A DNA stretch of 64,000 nucleotides from UBA2705 sp963977125 (GCA_963977125.1 CAXBNJ010000007.1:25323-89322), one strand, 5' to 3'; numbered from the stretch's first letter, positions 49,494 through 59,667 are shown. A program made the numbers and translations. The notes: generated by a model not told the origin, from the sequence alone.

Positions 49494-49591
49494 GGAGACT
49501 CTTACTCTGTGTAATCAGGCATTAGATATCTTACCTTCTAGAATATTTTAACTAGACGCACAAGTGACAAGCCTCATATTTATCGCATAAG

Positions 49592-51199
49592 CTAATGTTT
49601 GAAATTGCGTATCTTTGTAAACACCATAGCTATCGCGCGGTCATCGGCCGCGGCAATGACATCTTTATCATGCGCTGAGCCCCCGGGCTGGATAATCGCC
49701 GTTACGCCAGCATCTGCCGCAGTGATTAAACTATCGGCAAAAGTAAAAAATCCGTCTGAAGCCACAACAGAGTTCCGCAATAATGAGTGCTCAAGATCGA
49801 GCATCTCTGACACGGCTTTAGCTTTGCGTGCGGCCAATAAGGCAGCATCTGTTCGGCTCGCCTGCCCTGCGCCAATACCAACACACATAGCGTCCTTAAC
49901 ATAGACGATGGCATTAGATGTCACATATTTACAGACATTAAACGCGAAAAGTAAGTCTGCCAATTCATTTTCTGTTGGTGAGCGTTCTGTCACAATTTCT
50001 AAATCATCGGCGGTAATTATAATATTATTAGGCTCTTGGACTAAGAAGCCGCCTGTTAAACTACGCGTCATTAATCGACTTGAATGTGCCTCTGGCGCTT
50101 CGCCTGTTGCAAGGACGTGTAAATCCTCATTCGCCCCTAGAAAATCGAGCGCGTCACTGGCCACTGATGGGGCAATAATGACTTTCGTTGCCATTTTAAC
50201 AATAATTTCGGCTGTTTCCAAGTCGAGCGGTCTATTCAAGCTAACGCAGCCATCGCGCGCGCTGAGCGGGTCGCATTTCAACGCCCGTTCATAAGCCTGT
50301 ACAGTATCTTCCGCACAAGCAACGCCGCACGGGTTTCCGTGCTTAATAATCGCGACGCAGGGTGCTTCAAATGAGGACACGAGTTTAAAACCAGCATCGG
50401 CATCAATAACATTATTATAGGATAAATCTTGCCCCTGAACATGCTTAGCATTCACCACGCCGGTTGCACGGCTACCATCATTATATAAAGCGGCTTTTTG
50501 CTGCGGGTTTTCTCCATAGCGTAAGACATGCTCTAACGTACCTGAAACACTATAACGCGCGGGAAAATCACTATCTGTTTTTTTGCCTTGGAACCACCCC
50601 GATATATTCGCATCATACGTTGCCGTGAGCGAAAATGCATTCGCCGCCAAACGTTTACGGAGCCCCTGCGTCACACCACCATCATGCACGGCCAAGTCAT
50701 CAAGGACAGATTGGTAATCTTTAGGGTCGGTTACAACAGTCACATTCTTATAGTTTTTAGCCGCAGAACGTATCATAGCCAGACCACCAATATCAATGTG
50801 ATCAAGGCAGGCATCTTCATCATCACTCTCCGCGATAATATCCACAAAACCATCAAGATTGACCACGACGAGCTCGATAGGCTGAATATCATGCGCTAAT
50901 AAAGCTTCACGATGGGCGGCTTTATCTTTTTGCGCCAAAATACCGCCATGAATTTTAGGGTGTAGGGTTTTTACGCGCCCTTCCATTAATTCAGGCATAC
51001 CTGTGTAATCAGAGATTTCTTCGGCATCGATGCCCTTCTCTTTAAGAAAAGAGACGGTACCTTGCGTTGCGATAATTTTAATGCCGCGTTTCACAAGCTC
51101 TGATGCGAAACGCTCGATTTCAGATTTATTAGAAACAGAGATCAAAGCTCGTTTAATTTGAACAGAGCCTGGGTCTTTAATAATAGTTGCTTGATCCAT
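49592..51199 (-). CDS. purH: Bifunctional AICAR formyltransferase/IMP cyclohydrolase
   Basis: Catalyses the last two steps of purine synthesis, AICAR to FAICAR to IMP. The 535 residues comprise the N-terminal MGS-like cyclohydrolase domain (ALISVSNKSEIERFASEL, YTGMPELMEGRVKTLHPKIHGGIL) and the C-terminal formyltransferase domain (LRYGENPQQKAALY, IIKHGNPCGVACA with the catalytic Lys-His, GAGQASRTDA). The usual STGGT loop reads ATQGT here. The ATG at 51199 (MDQATIIKD) is preferred to one 33 bases earlier because the product then starts nearer the conserved domain. It follows cheR by about 70 bases. Confidence 0.95.
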   Translation of the reverse strand: MDQATIIKDPGSVQIKRALISVSNKSEIERFASELVKRGIKIIATQGTVSFLKEKGIDAEEISDYTGMPELMEGRVKTLHPKIHGGILAQKDKAAHREALLAHDIQPIELVVVNLDGFVDIIAESDDEDACLDHIDIGGLAMIRSAAKNYKNVTVVTDPKDYQSVLDDLAVHDGGVTQGLRKRLAANAFSLTATYDANISGWFQGKKTDSDFPARYSVSGTLEHVLRYGENPQQKAALYNDGSRATGVVNAKHVQGQDLSYNNVIDADAGFKLVSSFEAPCVAIIKHGNPCGVACAEDTVQAYERALKCDPLSARDGCVSLNRPLDLETAEIIVKMATKVIIAPSVASDALDFLGANEDLHVLATGEAPEAHSSRLMTRSLTGGFLVQEPNNIIITADDLEIVTERSPTENELADLLFAFNVCKYVTSNAIVYVKDAMCVGIGAGQASRTDAALLAARKAKAVSEMLDLEHSLLRNSVVASDGFFTFADSLITAADAGVTAIIQPGGSAHDKDVIAAADDRAIAMVFTKIRNFKH

Positions 51200-51271
51200 A
51201 ATTATTGTATCTTTCTTAACCCTACTAAGCAAAAAGCTCCGCTGGAGGGTCCAAGGTGAAAATCTATATGA

Positions 51272-52147
51272 TTACAGCGTCGTTGATGCTGAACGCTCGG
51301 GCGTTGCAAGCGCTTTACGAATTTCAGTGCCATGCTCACCAGAATGGGCATATAAACCCCGTACATCTTTAATCGATGAAAACTTATCAGTAACACCCAA
51401 CACAGTCTCCGCGCCACCGAGGAATAAAAATCCGCCTGGTGATAATTGTCTTGATATTTTATCGAGAACAATCGATTTCGTTTTCATATCAAAATAAATT
51501 AAAACGTTACGGCAGAACACGACATCAAAAGCGCCCAGTGATGTCATAGGATCAAGTAAATTAAAGTTCTTAAAATTGATCATAGCTTTAAGGTCATCGT
51601 TAATCTGCCATTTTTCATCAACCTGCTTAAAAAAGGCGACAAGTTTTGTGATCGGTAAACCGCGCTGTACTTCAAATTGTGAATATAGGCCTTTTTTCGC
51701 TATTTCTAGTACATTGTCAGAAATATCCGTCGCAATAATCTCTACGCGGCGGCCTTTTAGTTGCGCTTCTTTTTCTTTTAAAATCATAGCTAAAGAATAA
51801 GGTTCTTGTCCCGTTGAACAAGCCGCACACCATATACGCAGAGCTTTTCCACGCGGGGCATTTTCTAAAAAATAAGGCAAAACGACTTTTTCAAAATTAT
51901 CAAAAGGACGAATGTCACGATAAAATGATGTCTCATTCGTCGTCATCGCTTCAATAATCTCGCCGATCAAGGCAGGATCTGGCAAAGCCCGTAAATTTAC
52001 CGTCATCGCATCTAAAGACGGATAGCCCCATTTCTTGGCTATCGGCGTCAAGCGAGAATCCAGTAAGTAGGACTTATCTGGGTTTATATCGAGGCCAGAG
52101 CGCTCGTATAAGAGTTGTTTATATAAATCAAAATCCGCAAATTTCAT
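51272..52147 (-). CDS. cheR: Chemotaxis receptor methyltransferase CheR
   Basis: Methylates glutamates of chemoreceptors with S-adenosylmethionine, driving adaptation. The 291-residue protein has the N-terminal helical CheR domain (YKQLLYERSGLDINPDKSYLLDSRL), the TNETSFYRD motif, the SAM-binding IWCAACSTGQEPYSLAM, then IIATDISDNVLEIAKKG and DVVFCRNVLIYFD. C-terminal SPGGFLFLGGAETV is usual. It is the last gene of the cheAWYBR operon, 35 bases after cheB. Confidence 0.97.
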   Translation of the reverse strand: MKFADFDLYKQLLYERSGLDINPDKSYLLDSRLTPIAKKWGYPSLDAMTVNLRALPDPALIGEIIEAMTTNETSFYRDIRPFDNFEKVVLPYFLENAPRGKALRIWCAACSTGQEPYSLAMILKEKEAQLKGRRVEIIATDISDNVLEIAKKGLYSQFEVQRGLPITKLVAFFKQVDEKWQINDDLKAMINFKNFNLLDPMTSLGAFDVVFCRNVLIYFDMKTKSIVLDKISRQLSPGGFLFLGGAETVLGVTDKFSSIKDVRGLYAHSGEHGTEIRKALATPERSASTTL

Positions 52148-52182
52148 TGTCTAACTTTTCCAGTTCAGATATTAACAGTAAA

Positions 52183-53415
52183 CTATAGCATTTCACTCAC
52201 AAAGTCACCCAATTGATCTATGGGCAAGACCTGCATGCACAGGCCGGCATTTGCAACGGCTCCGGGCATTCCCCAGACTACACTTGTTTTTTCATCTTGG
52301 GCTACAAGACGTCCGCCATTTTTGACAAAGCCCTTGGCTCCTTCAAGCCCGTCTGCCCCCATGCCTGTCAGTATAACAGTCACAAAAGAGCCACCATAAA
52401 TATCGACGAGACTACGCAACATCGGGTCAACTGCCGGTTTACAAAAACTCTCAGGCGGCCCATCATCAAGTTTGATATATGTACCGTCAGATTTCTTATC
52501 AAACAGCATATGTTTGCCGCCTGGGGCGACGTAAACACGCCCAGCTTCCAGTTTCATGCCCTCGTCCCCCTCGTACGCCGTTAAGCCTGTATGACTTTCT
52601 ATATGCCCTGCCAAGATTTTTGTAAACATTGCCGGCATATGTTGCGTAATAACGATGGGGATTTTTGGTAACTCGGCCCCTTTAAGATCTTTCAAGAATT
52701 TAAATAAAGCCTGCGGCCCCCCTGTTGAGCTTCCAATAGCCAATACTTTCGCTGGCATATTATTCAACTGCGCTTTTTGCATCAGCTGAATATCTTTACG
52801 CCCAGAAGCCGCTAAAGATTTGGCTGTAGGCGTCGTTGAATTCTTATCTTTTGCATATGCGGGGCGTAAAATAGCCTGATCCGCGCGATCCGCTTCAGGC
52901 CGCTTAACTAGAGATTTAGCAATGCTTGCTCCCCTTGGTGGCTTAACCAAGAAACCTTCGTCCCTTTTACTTTCACGTTGGCGGGACATTCTATTGGGGC
53001 GCGTGATATTTCTTATTTTATATAAAAATAAATCTTGAAATTCAGTGTCCCTATTTATATTAACTGCGGCCGTTGGCTTGCCAATACAATCTATGGCGCC
53101 CAAAGACAAAGCACGCATTGATATGTCGGCGTTTTCAGTGCTCAGGGTCGAGCACATAAGTATTTTAGCCTCCGGCATAAGTTCAATAATTTTAGGTACA
53201 GCTGTAATACCATCCATCACAGGCATCTCAATGTCCATAATAATAATATCAGGAGCGACCCGCATGACAGCATCTACAGCTTGCTGACCATTGACAAAAG
53301 AACCCACCGTTTCTATATCCTCAACGCCATCAATAATACGTGTCAGAAACCCTCGTACTACAGAAGAATCGTCCACAAGCATAACTTTTATTTTATCGGA
53401 AGTATTATTAATCAC
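52183..53415 (-). CDS. cheB: Chemotaxis response regulator protein-glutamate methylesterase CheB
   Basis: Demethylates chemoreceptors when phosphorylated by CheA. Residues 8-125 form a receiver domain with phospho-acceptor Asp61 (IIIMDIEMPVMDG). A variable linker (about 130-215) is followed by the methylesterase domain with catalytic Ser in GSSTGGPQAL (about 228), His in TQHMPAMF (about 254) and Asp in TGMGADG (about 350). The 410-residue length is slightly long because of the linker. Fourth gene of the che operon, 51 bases after cheY. Confidence 0.97.
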   Translation of the reverse strand: MINNTSDKIKVMLVDDSSVVRGFLTRIIDGVEDIETVGSFVNGQQAVDAVMRVAPDIIIMDIEMPVMDGITAVPKIIELMPEAKILMCSTLSTENADISMRALSLGAIDCIGKPTAAVNINRDTEFQDLFLYKIRNITRPNRMSRQRESKRDEGFLVKPPRGASIAKSLVKRPEADRADQAILRPAYAKDKNSTTPTAKSLAASGRKDIQLMQKAQLNNMPAKVLAIGSSTGGPQALFKFLKDLKGAELPKIPIVITQHMPAMFTKILAGHIESHTGLTAYEGDEGMKLEAGRVYVAPGGKHMLFDKKSDGTYIKLDDGPPESFCKPAVDPMLRSLVDIYGGSFVTVILTGMGADGLEGAKGFVKNGGRLVAQDEKTSVVWGMPGAVANAGLCMQVLPIDQLGDFVSEML

Positions 53416-53466
53416 AGGGCTAAACCTTAAAAGGGCCTATTCAGTAGCATCAGAGCAGTCTTGCAC

Positions 53467-53832
53467 TTAAAGTAAGCCGACTTGCTTAAATTTATTTTCA
53501 ATTATATCGCTATCAAATGGCTTCATCACATATTCATTCGCCCCTGCTTCTAAGGCGCGCTGAATATGTTGAATATCGTTTTCTGTCGTACAAAAAACGA
53601 CTCGAGGCGTATCCCCATTTTCTAACATGCGAAGCTTTTCTAAAAACTCAATGCCGCTCATTACAGGCATATTCCAATCCAGTAAAACTGAATCAGGCAT
53701 GGATTCTTGGCATTTCTCATAGGCGACAAGACCATCTTCAGCCTCGTCACATAAAAAACCTAAATCTTCGACTATGCGCCGCGCTACTTTTCTAACAACA
53801 CGGGAGTCATCCACCACTAAGCACGTCTTCAT
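53467..53832 (-). CDS. cheY: Chemotaxis response regulator CheY
   Basis: A 121-residue stand-alone receiver. Acidic pair Asp8-Asp9, phospho-acceptor Asp52 (VLLDWNMPVMSG), Thr in VVFCTTEND and Lys in YVMKPFD complete the site. It carries the signal from CheA to the flagellar switch or acts as a phosphate sink; no motor gene is present to decide. GAGGAC precedes the ATG. Between cheW and cheB. Confidence 0.96.
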   Translation of the reverse strand: MKTCLVVDDSRVVRKVARRIVEDLGFLCDEAEDGLVAYEKCQESMPDSVLLDWNMPVMSGIEFLEKLRMLENGDTPRVVFCTTENDIQHIQRALEAGANEYVMKPFDSDIIENKFKQVGLL

Positions 53833-53908
53833 ATTAAGTCCTCATAAAATCGTAACCATTAAAATACGTTATCGATGATACATCAATAAAGCTTAACAAA
53901 TTCTTATA

Positions 53909-54397
53909 TCACACTCTTAAGTCATTGATAAGTTTCGGTACATCCAAAACGATTAATAACTTACCATCCAAACGATAAATACCTTGCGATACATCGCGCC
54001 ATTTAGGGTCCAGTGTTGCGGGGCTTGCCTCATAATCTTCGCTTAACAACCCCAGCACATCACCAACATCATCGATACTTAGACTATAAAGTTCTTCTTC
54101 ATGTTCAACGACGACACTCATCATGGCTTTTTCAGATTGTCGATTCTCAAGCCCTAAGCAGCGCCGCACATTAATCGCTGTGACTATCCGCCCGCGTAGG
54201 TTCAAGGAACCGTCGACTTCAGGCGGCGCCAAAGGAATCTTACTCACCTGCAAATCACCCAAGACATCCTGAACTTGCAAAACAGGAATACCAAACATTT
54301 GTCCGGCTATATAAATAGTCAGAAAATCATTTGCTGTACCAATAAGATGGTCTGCGCTTTGATCAAGCACACTACCCTGCACATTATTTGCTGTCAT
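53909..54397 (-). CDS. cheW: Chemotaxis coupling protein CheW
   Basis: A 162-residue scaffold linking CheA to chemoreceptors. The CheW beta-barrel motifs are FLTIYIAGQMFGIPVLQVQDVL, the conserved Arg segment NLRGRIVTAINVRRCLGL, and VDDVGDVL-like SIDDVGDVLGLL. The N-terminal 20 residues are extra and polar. Spaced 48 bases from cheA upstream and 76 from cheY downstream in the operon. Confidence 0.96.
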   Translation of the reverse strand: MTANNVQGSVLDQSADHLIGTANDFLTIYIAGQMFGIPVLQVQDVLGDLQVSKIPLAPPEVDGSLNLRGRIVTAINVRRCLGLENRQSEKAMMSVVVEHEEELYSLSIDDVGDVLGLLSEDYEASPATLDPKWRDVSQGIYRLDGKLLIVLDVPKLINDLRV

Positions 54398-54445
54398 CTG
54401 ACGGTTCCTTTAATTATTTTGCTTTAATATTTTGAGCTTACAAAA

Positions 54446-57193
54446 TTAATATTGCTCTGCAAGCGTTTCTTCTAAAGTATCAAGTAAAGTGTCTCTATCG
54501 AACTTCAAAATATATTTGTTAAAGCCTGCCGTATGCCCTTTGTCTAAATCAGCCGGTGCGCCATGTGAGGTTAGGGCTACGAGCGGCGTATCTTGCCATT
54601 GAGAGTCCTCAGATTTAACTTTCTCTGCGAATTCAAATCCACTCATATCCGGCATTTCAATATCGCTTACGATCAGGTCAAAAACATAGCCTTTTTCACA
54701 CAAAGCTAACGCCTCTGCCGCGCCCTCAACAGAGGTCACATCGTAACCCGCTACCGTAAGAAGTGGTGTAAGCATGTTTCTGAAGAACGGACTGTCATCA
54801 ACAAGCAAGATACGACGGCGAGTATGTTCACTTGTCTTGTCGACATTCTCGCTATCATAACCGACGCTGGTTTGAATATTGAACCAACCGGTTGACAGGG
54901 AATTCATGTAATACGTTACATCACAGACATCGGTTGCTTTACCAGCAATAATAGCACTGCCCATAACGCCATCTTGGCCTGCAACTTGAACATCGACATG
55001 CTCTTCTATAATATCCACGATTTCATCGACAATCAGCCCCATAGAGTGTTCGCCTTCAGCGAAAACCAGAACAGGAAGCACGCCATTTTCAGGCATAACC
55101 TGCCCTGACATAAACGGCACAAGCGGCATTAATTGGCCACGATACTGAACGAGCATCTGTTCATTGGCATATTCCACATCTTCAATTTTAATATTTTCAA
55201 GACGAGAGACCAGCGCCAAAGGTACTGCTTTCGGCGCAGTTTCCCCAACATTAAATAGAAGCAATGTTGTTTTCGCCCGTGCATTATCAGCCGCCGCTTC
55301 CACTTCTTTGGTCTCACGCGTATGGGTGCTTTCTTCTTTTCCTGTTGCGCGCGCAATGCCCGCAGGGTCAAGAATCATAATCACGCTACCATCACCCAAT
55401 ATCGTATTTCCTGAGAACACATCAATATTACGCAATATCCGCGCGACAGGTTTAACCACGATTTCTTCTGTGTCAAAGACACGGTCAACGATAATACCAA
55501 ATGTATAAGCGCCGACTTGCGTAACAATTATATACTCATTTTTTTCATCAACATCATGACCGCACTCAATTTCGACACCTTCATCGTCTTTTGTATTATG
55601 ATCAGATCTGTAGCCCTTTAAGCTAAGAACGTCATTGAGGTAAACGAGTGGTAAAAGCTTCTCGCGCAATCTAAATACAGGCGTACCTTTAATTGTTTCG
55701 ATTTTCACTTCTGAATTTTTTGAAACCATAACAAGTTCGCGAACCGTCAATTGCGGTACCGCAAAACGCTCTTTGCCCGACTCAACAATCAAGGCTGAAA
55801 CAATCGCCAATGTTAAAGGAATTTTGATTAAAAACGTCGAACCTTTACCTTCAACGGAGGTTAACTCAATCGTACCGCCGATTTTTTCAATATTCGTGCG
55901 TACAACATCCATGCCAACACCACGACCAGAAACGGACGTCACTTTATCTGCTGTAGAGAGCCCCGCACTAAAGATATAGCGCTGGATTTGCTGCGTTGTC
56001 ATCTCTTCTATTTCGGCAGCCGTGGCAAGTCCATTAGCGACTACTTTATCAATAATACGCTGCGTTGACAGACCTTTGCCATCATCAGTGATCTCAATAA
56101 TTATATGCCCACCTTCATGATAAGCATCTAAGAAAATCTTACCAACCGGGTCTTTACCCGCGGCTTCGCGATCCGCAGGCGTTTCAATGCCGTGATCCGC
56201 TGAATTTCGTACCATATGCGTAAGGGGGTCTTTGATCATATCAAGAACTTGACGGTCCAGTTCAGTTTCCTGACCACTCATTTCAAGTTCGATTTTTTTA
56301 TCCAGCTCGATACTAATATCCCGAACAATCCGTGGCAACTTAGCCCATGCATTCCCAATAGGTTGCATACGCGTTTTCATGACACCATCTTGTAGCTCTG
56401 AGACAACGTGGTTTAAACGCTGTAATGGCCCAGTAAATTCACTATCATTTTGTCGACGCATAATTTGCATCAGCTGGTTTCTGGTCAAGACAAGCTCTGA
56501 GACCATCGTCATCAAATCTTCTAATACATCCATACTCACGCGTAAGGACTGTGAGGCTATCGATGCTTTTTTCTTTACAGCGGCCTCGGCGGGCACTTCA
56601 GCTACGGGGCCAGCAGGTTTTATCGCTTCTATTTTCTTGGCTATCTCTTCATCAAGCGGCTCTGGTGGTAAAACTTCTGCGGCTTGGAAAGCTGCTTCTA
56701 ATTCGGCTTCCGAGACCATACCAACGGGTAAAGGCTCTTCTGTTTGTGTTTTTTCACCGAGCTGCGCAATGACTTCGCTTGACTCAGCGACGTCTTTACC
56801 TTCGCTTGGCGCTTCGCGTCCTTCATATACGGCATCCAAACGTGCTATAACGGCAGAGTCATCGCCCTCAGGCTCCGTCCCTGTGGCTTCAATGCCTTCC
56901 ATTATAAAACGAACGCCATCAATAGATTCAAAAATCAAAGTTACTGCATATTGCGTTACTTCCAAATCACCATCGCGGAAACGTCCAAGAACATTTTCCC
57001 CGTGATGTGCTAATTTTTCAAGACGTGGTAGCCCCAAAAACCCACAAGTACCTTTAATGGTGTGCATCAATCTGAAAATTTTGGACAGCAGCTCTCTGTC
57101 ATTTGGATTTTTCTCCAAATTAACAAGATCAACGTCAAGCTCTTCTAAGCTTTCATTTGTTTCTGTGATGAATTCGCCAATGAGTTCGTCCAT
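54446..57193 (-). CDS. cheA: Hybrid chemotaxis histidine kinase CheA with second CheW-like and receiver domains
   Basis: A 915-residue kinase that phosphorylates CheY and CheB in response to receptors. Domains in order: HPt with His44 (LMHTIKGTCGFLG); an acidic linker; the P3 dimerisation helices (SMDVLEDLMTMVSELVLTRNQL, about 217-240); the ATPase with HMVRNSADHGIE (about 332), DDGKGLS and GRGVGMDVVR; a CheW-like P5 (about 470-600); a second, diverged CheW-like domain (about 635-770, LVPFMSGQVMPENGVLPVLVF); and a C-terminal receiver (about 793-912) with Asp in VSDIEMPDMSG. The receiver and second barrel are additions to the classical enzyme. First gene of cheAWYBR. CAGGAG precedes the ATG. 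Confidence 0.96.
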   Translation of the reverse strand: MDELIGEFITETNESLEELDVDLVNLEKNPNDRELLSKIFRLMHTIKGTCGFLGLPRLEKLAHHGENVLGRFRDGDLEVTQYAVTLIFESIDGVRFIMEGIEATGTEPEGDDSAVIARLDAVYEGREAPSEGKDVAESSEVIAQLGEKTQTEEPLPVGMVSEAELEAAFQAAEVLPPEPLDEEIAKKIEAIKPAGPVAEVPAEAAVKKKASIASQSLRVSMDVLEDLMTMVSELVLTRNQLMQIMRRQNDSEFTGPLQRLNHVVSELQDGVMKTRMQPIGNAWAKLPRIVRDISIELDKKIELEMSGQETELDRQVLDMIKDPLTHMVRNSADHGIETPADREAAGKDPVGKIFLDAYHEGGHIIIEITDDGKGLSTQRIIDKVVANGLATAAEIEEMTTQQIQRYIFSAGLSTADKVTSVSGRGVGMDVVRTNIEKIGGTIELTSVEGKGSTFLIKIPLTLAIVSALIVESGKERFAVPQLTVRELVMVSKNSEVKIETIKGTPVFRLREKLLPLVYLNDVLSLKGYRSDHNTKDDEGVEIECGHDVDEKNEYIIVTQVGAYTFGIIVDRVFDTEEIVVKPVARILRNIDVFSGNTILGDGSVIMILDPAGIARATGKEESTHTRETKEVEAAADNARAKTTLLLFNVGETAPKAVPLALVSRLENIKIEDVEYANEQMLVQYRGQLMPLVPFMSGQVMPENGVLPVLVFAEGEHSMGLIVDEIVDIIEEHVDVQVAGQDGVMGSAIIAGKATDVCDVTYYMNSLSTGWFNIQTSVGYDSENVDKTSEHTRRRILLVDDSPFFRNMLTPLLTVAGYDVTSVEGAAEALALCEKGYVFDLIVSDIEMPDMSGFEFAEKVKSEDSQWQDTPLVALTSHGAPADLDKGHTAGFNKYILKFDRDTLLDTLEETLAEQY

Positions 57194-57363
57194 AAAAGGC
57201 TCCTGATTATATTTTTTTTGATTACCTTATTCTCAGCGGAGAGAAGTCATCTAAATAAAGGCTTATATAAAATCGCTTACATTAGAGAATGCCGAAAAAA
57301 GATTAAAGAGGCGTTACGAAAGACAAATATATCATATTTTTCTTGTAGACTTAACTGATTTTA

Positions 57364-57396
57364 TAAAAAAAAGAGCCGCCCAGATAAGGGCAGCTC
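57364..57396 (-). terminator. Terminator between chpT and cheA
   Basis: On the minus strand GAGCTGCCC / GGGCGGCTC with one G-U pair, 6-base loop, then a long T-run. It separates chpT transcription from the che operon. Confidence 0.88.
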
Positions 57397-57437
57397 AATA
57401 AAATTAATACGGTAATATGGGATAAACGGCGTATCCC

Positions 57438-58091
57438 TTAGGCTGTAAGAAGTATTTCGACGCGCTTATTCTCTTCCACTTGCTTTGCACTTAGCGTATA
57501 GCCGTAATAAGCGCCAAGCATTGATAATGCATAAGGATGCACTAAACGCGGATCTAAATCTTCGATAGCGACATCGCCATTTAACGCATCCACAACGCCA
57601 TCGCGTAATGTGGCACGCTCGCCTTCTGCGACAATAACCGTTCCCTCACCTTGCGGCGCAGGATCAACAAAAATCAAACCACCCTTTGGCAAGCATTCTT
57701 GCGCCAGCATCAAAGCCGCCATAAGCATCTTACAAAACGCTGGTGGGTTTTTATGAAAGCCTAAATCGGCATGTGGGTCCCATGCTTGGCGAACTTTACC
57801 TTCACCGCGCAATAAATTACCCATGATCTCTTGAACGTCTTTTGGCTCCATAGAGGTATCACGCCCCCCAGCGCCATAAGCAAGGCGGAAAGCTTGTAAA
57901 CGTGCAGCGGCTTGCTGTGCGCTATGCTTGATAAGCCCCAGCGCATCTTCCAATGCATCAGCGCCCATATCTTCTAAAAATTCAACGCCATTATTAATCG
58001 CGCCGACAGGGCTGATTAAATCGTGACAAATCCGCGAGGCGAGAAGCTCTACAACGGATGCGTCTAATGCGGGTGGTTTCTTAGTGCTCAT
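57438..58091 (-). CDS. chpT: Histidine phosphotransferase ChpT
   Basis: A 217-residue alphaproteobacterial phosphotransfer protein resembling a kinase dimerisation helix pair plus a degenerate ATPase fold. His23 lies in the motif ICHDLISPVGAINNGVEFLEDM. LRAFRLAYGA-type segment (QAFRLAYGAGG) and the C-terminal EENKRVEILLTA match the family. In relatives ChpT relays phosphate from CckA to CtrA and CpdR, controlling cell cycle or motility. It lies just upstream of cheA but a terminator intervenes. Confidence 0.93.
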   Translation of the reverse strand: MSTKKPPALDASVVELLASRICHDLISPVGAINNGVEFLEDMGADALEDALGLIKHSAQQAAARLQAFRLAYGAGGRDTSMEPKDVQEIMGNLLRGEGKVRQAWDPHADLGFHKNPPAFCKMLMAALMLAQECLPKGGLIFVDPAPQGEGTVIVAEGERATLRDGVVDALNGDVAIEDLDPRLVHPYALSMLGAYYGYTLSAKQVEENKRVEILLTA

Positions 58092-58158
58092 AATCTACTC
58101 CTAATTAAATCTTGATCTGGGTATGGGGCCTAGTCTTTCGATGAACCAGTTTACTGGA

Positions 58159-59613
58159 TTACATCGGGATAACAATGCCTAACTTTTCAAGTTCAGCGGA
58201 AAGCATCTCTTTAAGCTCTTCCAGATACGTCTTACGCGAGGCCTCAACGCGTGCGGTTAAAGCATTTTGTGTGTTTGAAGCCCGTAATAGCCACCAACCT
58301 TTTGGCGTTGAAACGCGCACACCATCCGTATCCGACACCGTTATATTTTCATCTTCAAGCGCCTGTTTTTGCAGCGAGGCTAAGACTTGTGCCACAATTT
58401 CAAATTTCTGAGTCTCATCAACATCAAAACGAATTTCTGGTGTGTTGAACAATGCGGGAAAATCAGACAACATATCATTCAAAGATAAGCCGCCTTCTCT
58501 GTTCGCAATAATATTCAATAAACGTACAGCGCAATATAGCGCATCATCAAAGCCGTAATAATGATCCGCAAAGAAGATGTGACCGCTTAACTCTCCGGCT
58601 AAAGGCGCTGAGAGTTCTTTCATACGTGATTTAATTAAAGAATGTCCTGTCTTCCACATCACGGCCTGACCGCCAAGGCGGTTAATCTCGTCAAACATGG
58701 CTTGCGAACATTTAATATCACCAATAATCGGTGCGCCCGGATTCTCTTTCAATACATCTGATGCATAAAGGGCAATCAACGTATCACAGCGTATAATTTG
58801 TCCCTTGTTGTCAACGACACCGATACGATCCGCATCGCCATCAAACGCGATACCAAGGTCACAATTTTGTTCCAAGACAACTTGTTGTAAATCTTTTAAA
58901 TTCGCATCAACCGTTGGGTCTGGGTGATGATTAGGGAAGTTACCATCAACATCATCAAATAATAAGACATTCTCACCGGGTAATTGTGCGACAAATTTAT
59001 GAATGACAGAGCCTGCTGCTCCGTTACCACAATCCCATGCAATTTTAAGGGGGCGACCACCCGCAATATTCAAATCACGGATTAAACGTGAGACGTAAAT
59101 ATCGTAAACATCAAAATCAACAATCTCACCTTCACCACTTACGTAATCGCCTTCTTTGGCAATGCGGCCTAATTCTTGAATATCCGTACCAAAGACAGAG
59201 CCATTTTGATCCATCATCTTAAAGCCATTATAGCTTGAAGGGTTATGTGAGCCTGTGATAACAACGCCACCATCAAGCATACGGTCATGTACCGTGAAAT
59301 AGAGCATTGGTGATGGGCCGACACCGATATCCATGACATTTAGACCACAATCACAAAAACCTTGCGCTACAGCTGCAGCTAAACGTGGTGAGCTATCACG
59401 GCCATCACGACCAACAGCAACGCGCGTTCCGCCAGCTCTTTTAATCTTACTACCCAGCGCGCGCCCTACGGCATAAGCGTCTTTTTCATCTATATTATCG
59501 CCAACAATGCCGCGTATATCATATTCGCGCAAAATAATAGGGTTAAACACATGATGTTCTGTCATAGCTGTACTTTCTAAAGTTTCATTCTGGATAGCTT
59601 GGGTTTGCCCCAT
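58159..59613 (-). CDS. Phosphomannomutase/phosphoglucomutase
   Basis: A 484-residue alpha-D-phosphohexomutase interconverting hexose 6- and 1-phosphates for nucleotide-sugar synthesis, close to the AlgC/ManB group. The phospho-Ser is in VVITGSHNPSS (about residue 120), the metal loop is DGDADRIG, the sugar-binding loop GELSGHIFF, and the phosphate-binding RVSTPKGWWLLRASNTQ at the end. A second Met at residue 17 (MTEHHVFNPIILREYDIRG) could be the true start since the conserved region begins there. It is followed in the same pathway by galU immediately upstream (55 bases), so the pair supplies UDP-glucose and related sugars. Confidence 0.93.
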   Translation of the reverse strand: MGQTQAIQNETLESTAMTEHHVFNPIILREYDIRGIVGDNIDEKDAYAVGRALGSKIKRAGGTRVAVGRDGRDSSPRLAAAVAQGFCDCGLNVMDIGVGPSPMLYFTVHDRMLDGGVVITGSHNPSSYNGFKMMDQNGSVFGTDIQELGRIAKEGDYVSGEGEIVDFDVYDIYVSRLIRDLNIAGGRPLKIAWDCGNGAAGSVIHKFVAQLPGENVLLFDDVDGNFPNHHPDPTVDANLKDLQQVVLEQNCDLGIAFDGDADRIGVVDNKGQIIRCDTLIALYASDVLKENPGAPIIGDIKCSQAMFDEINRLGGQAVMWKTGHSLIKSRMKELSAPLAGELSGHIFFADHYYGFDDALYCAVRLLNIIANREGGLSLNDMLSDFPALFNTPEIRFDVDETQKFEIVAQVLASLQKQALEDENITVSDTDGVRVSTPKGWWLLRASNTQNALTARVEASRKTYLEELKEMLSAELEKLGIVIPM

Positions 59614-59667
59614 AGGTTTATCTCTCTCATGTTTGAGTAATCGTCGTTTGAATAATCGTCACTGCCC

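Noticed and set aside
56379..57005. 208-codon plus-strand frame opposite cheA
   Set aside because: Ser-rich shadow of the cheA acidic linker and HPt region.
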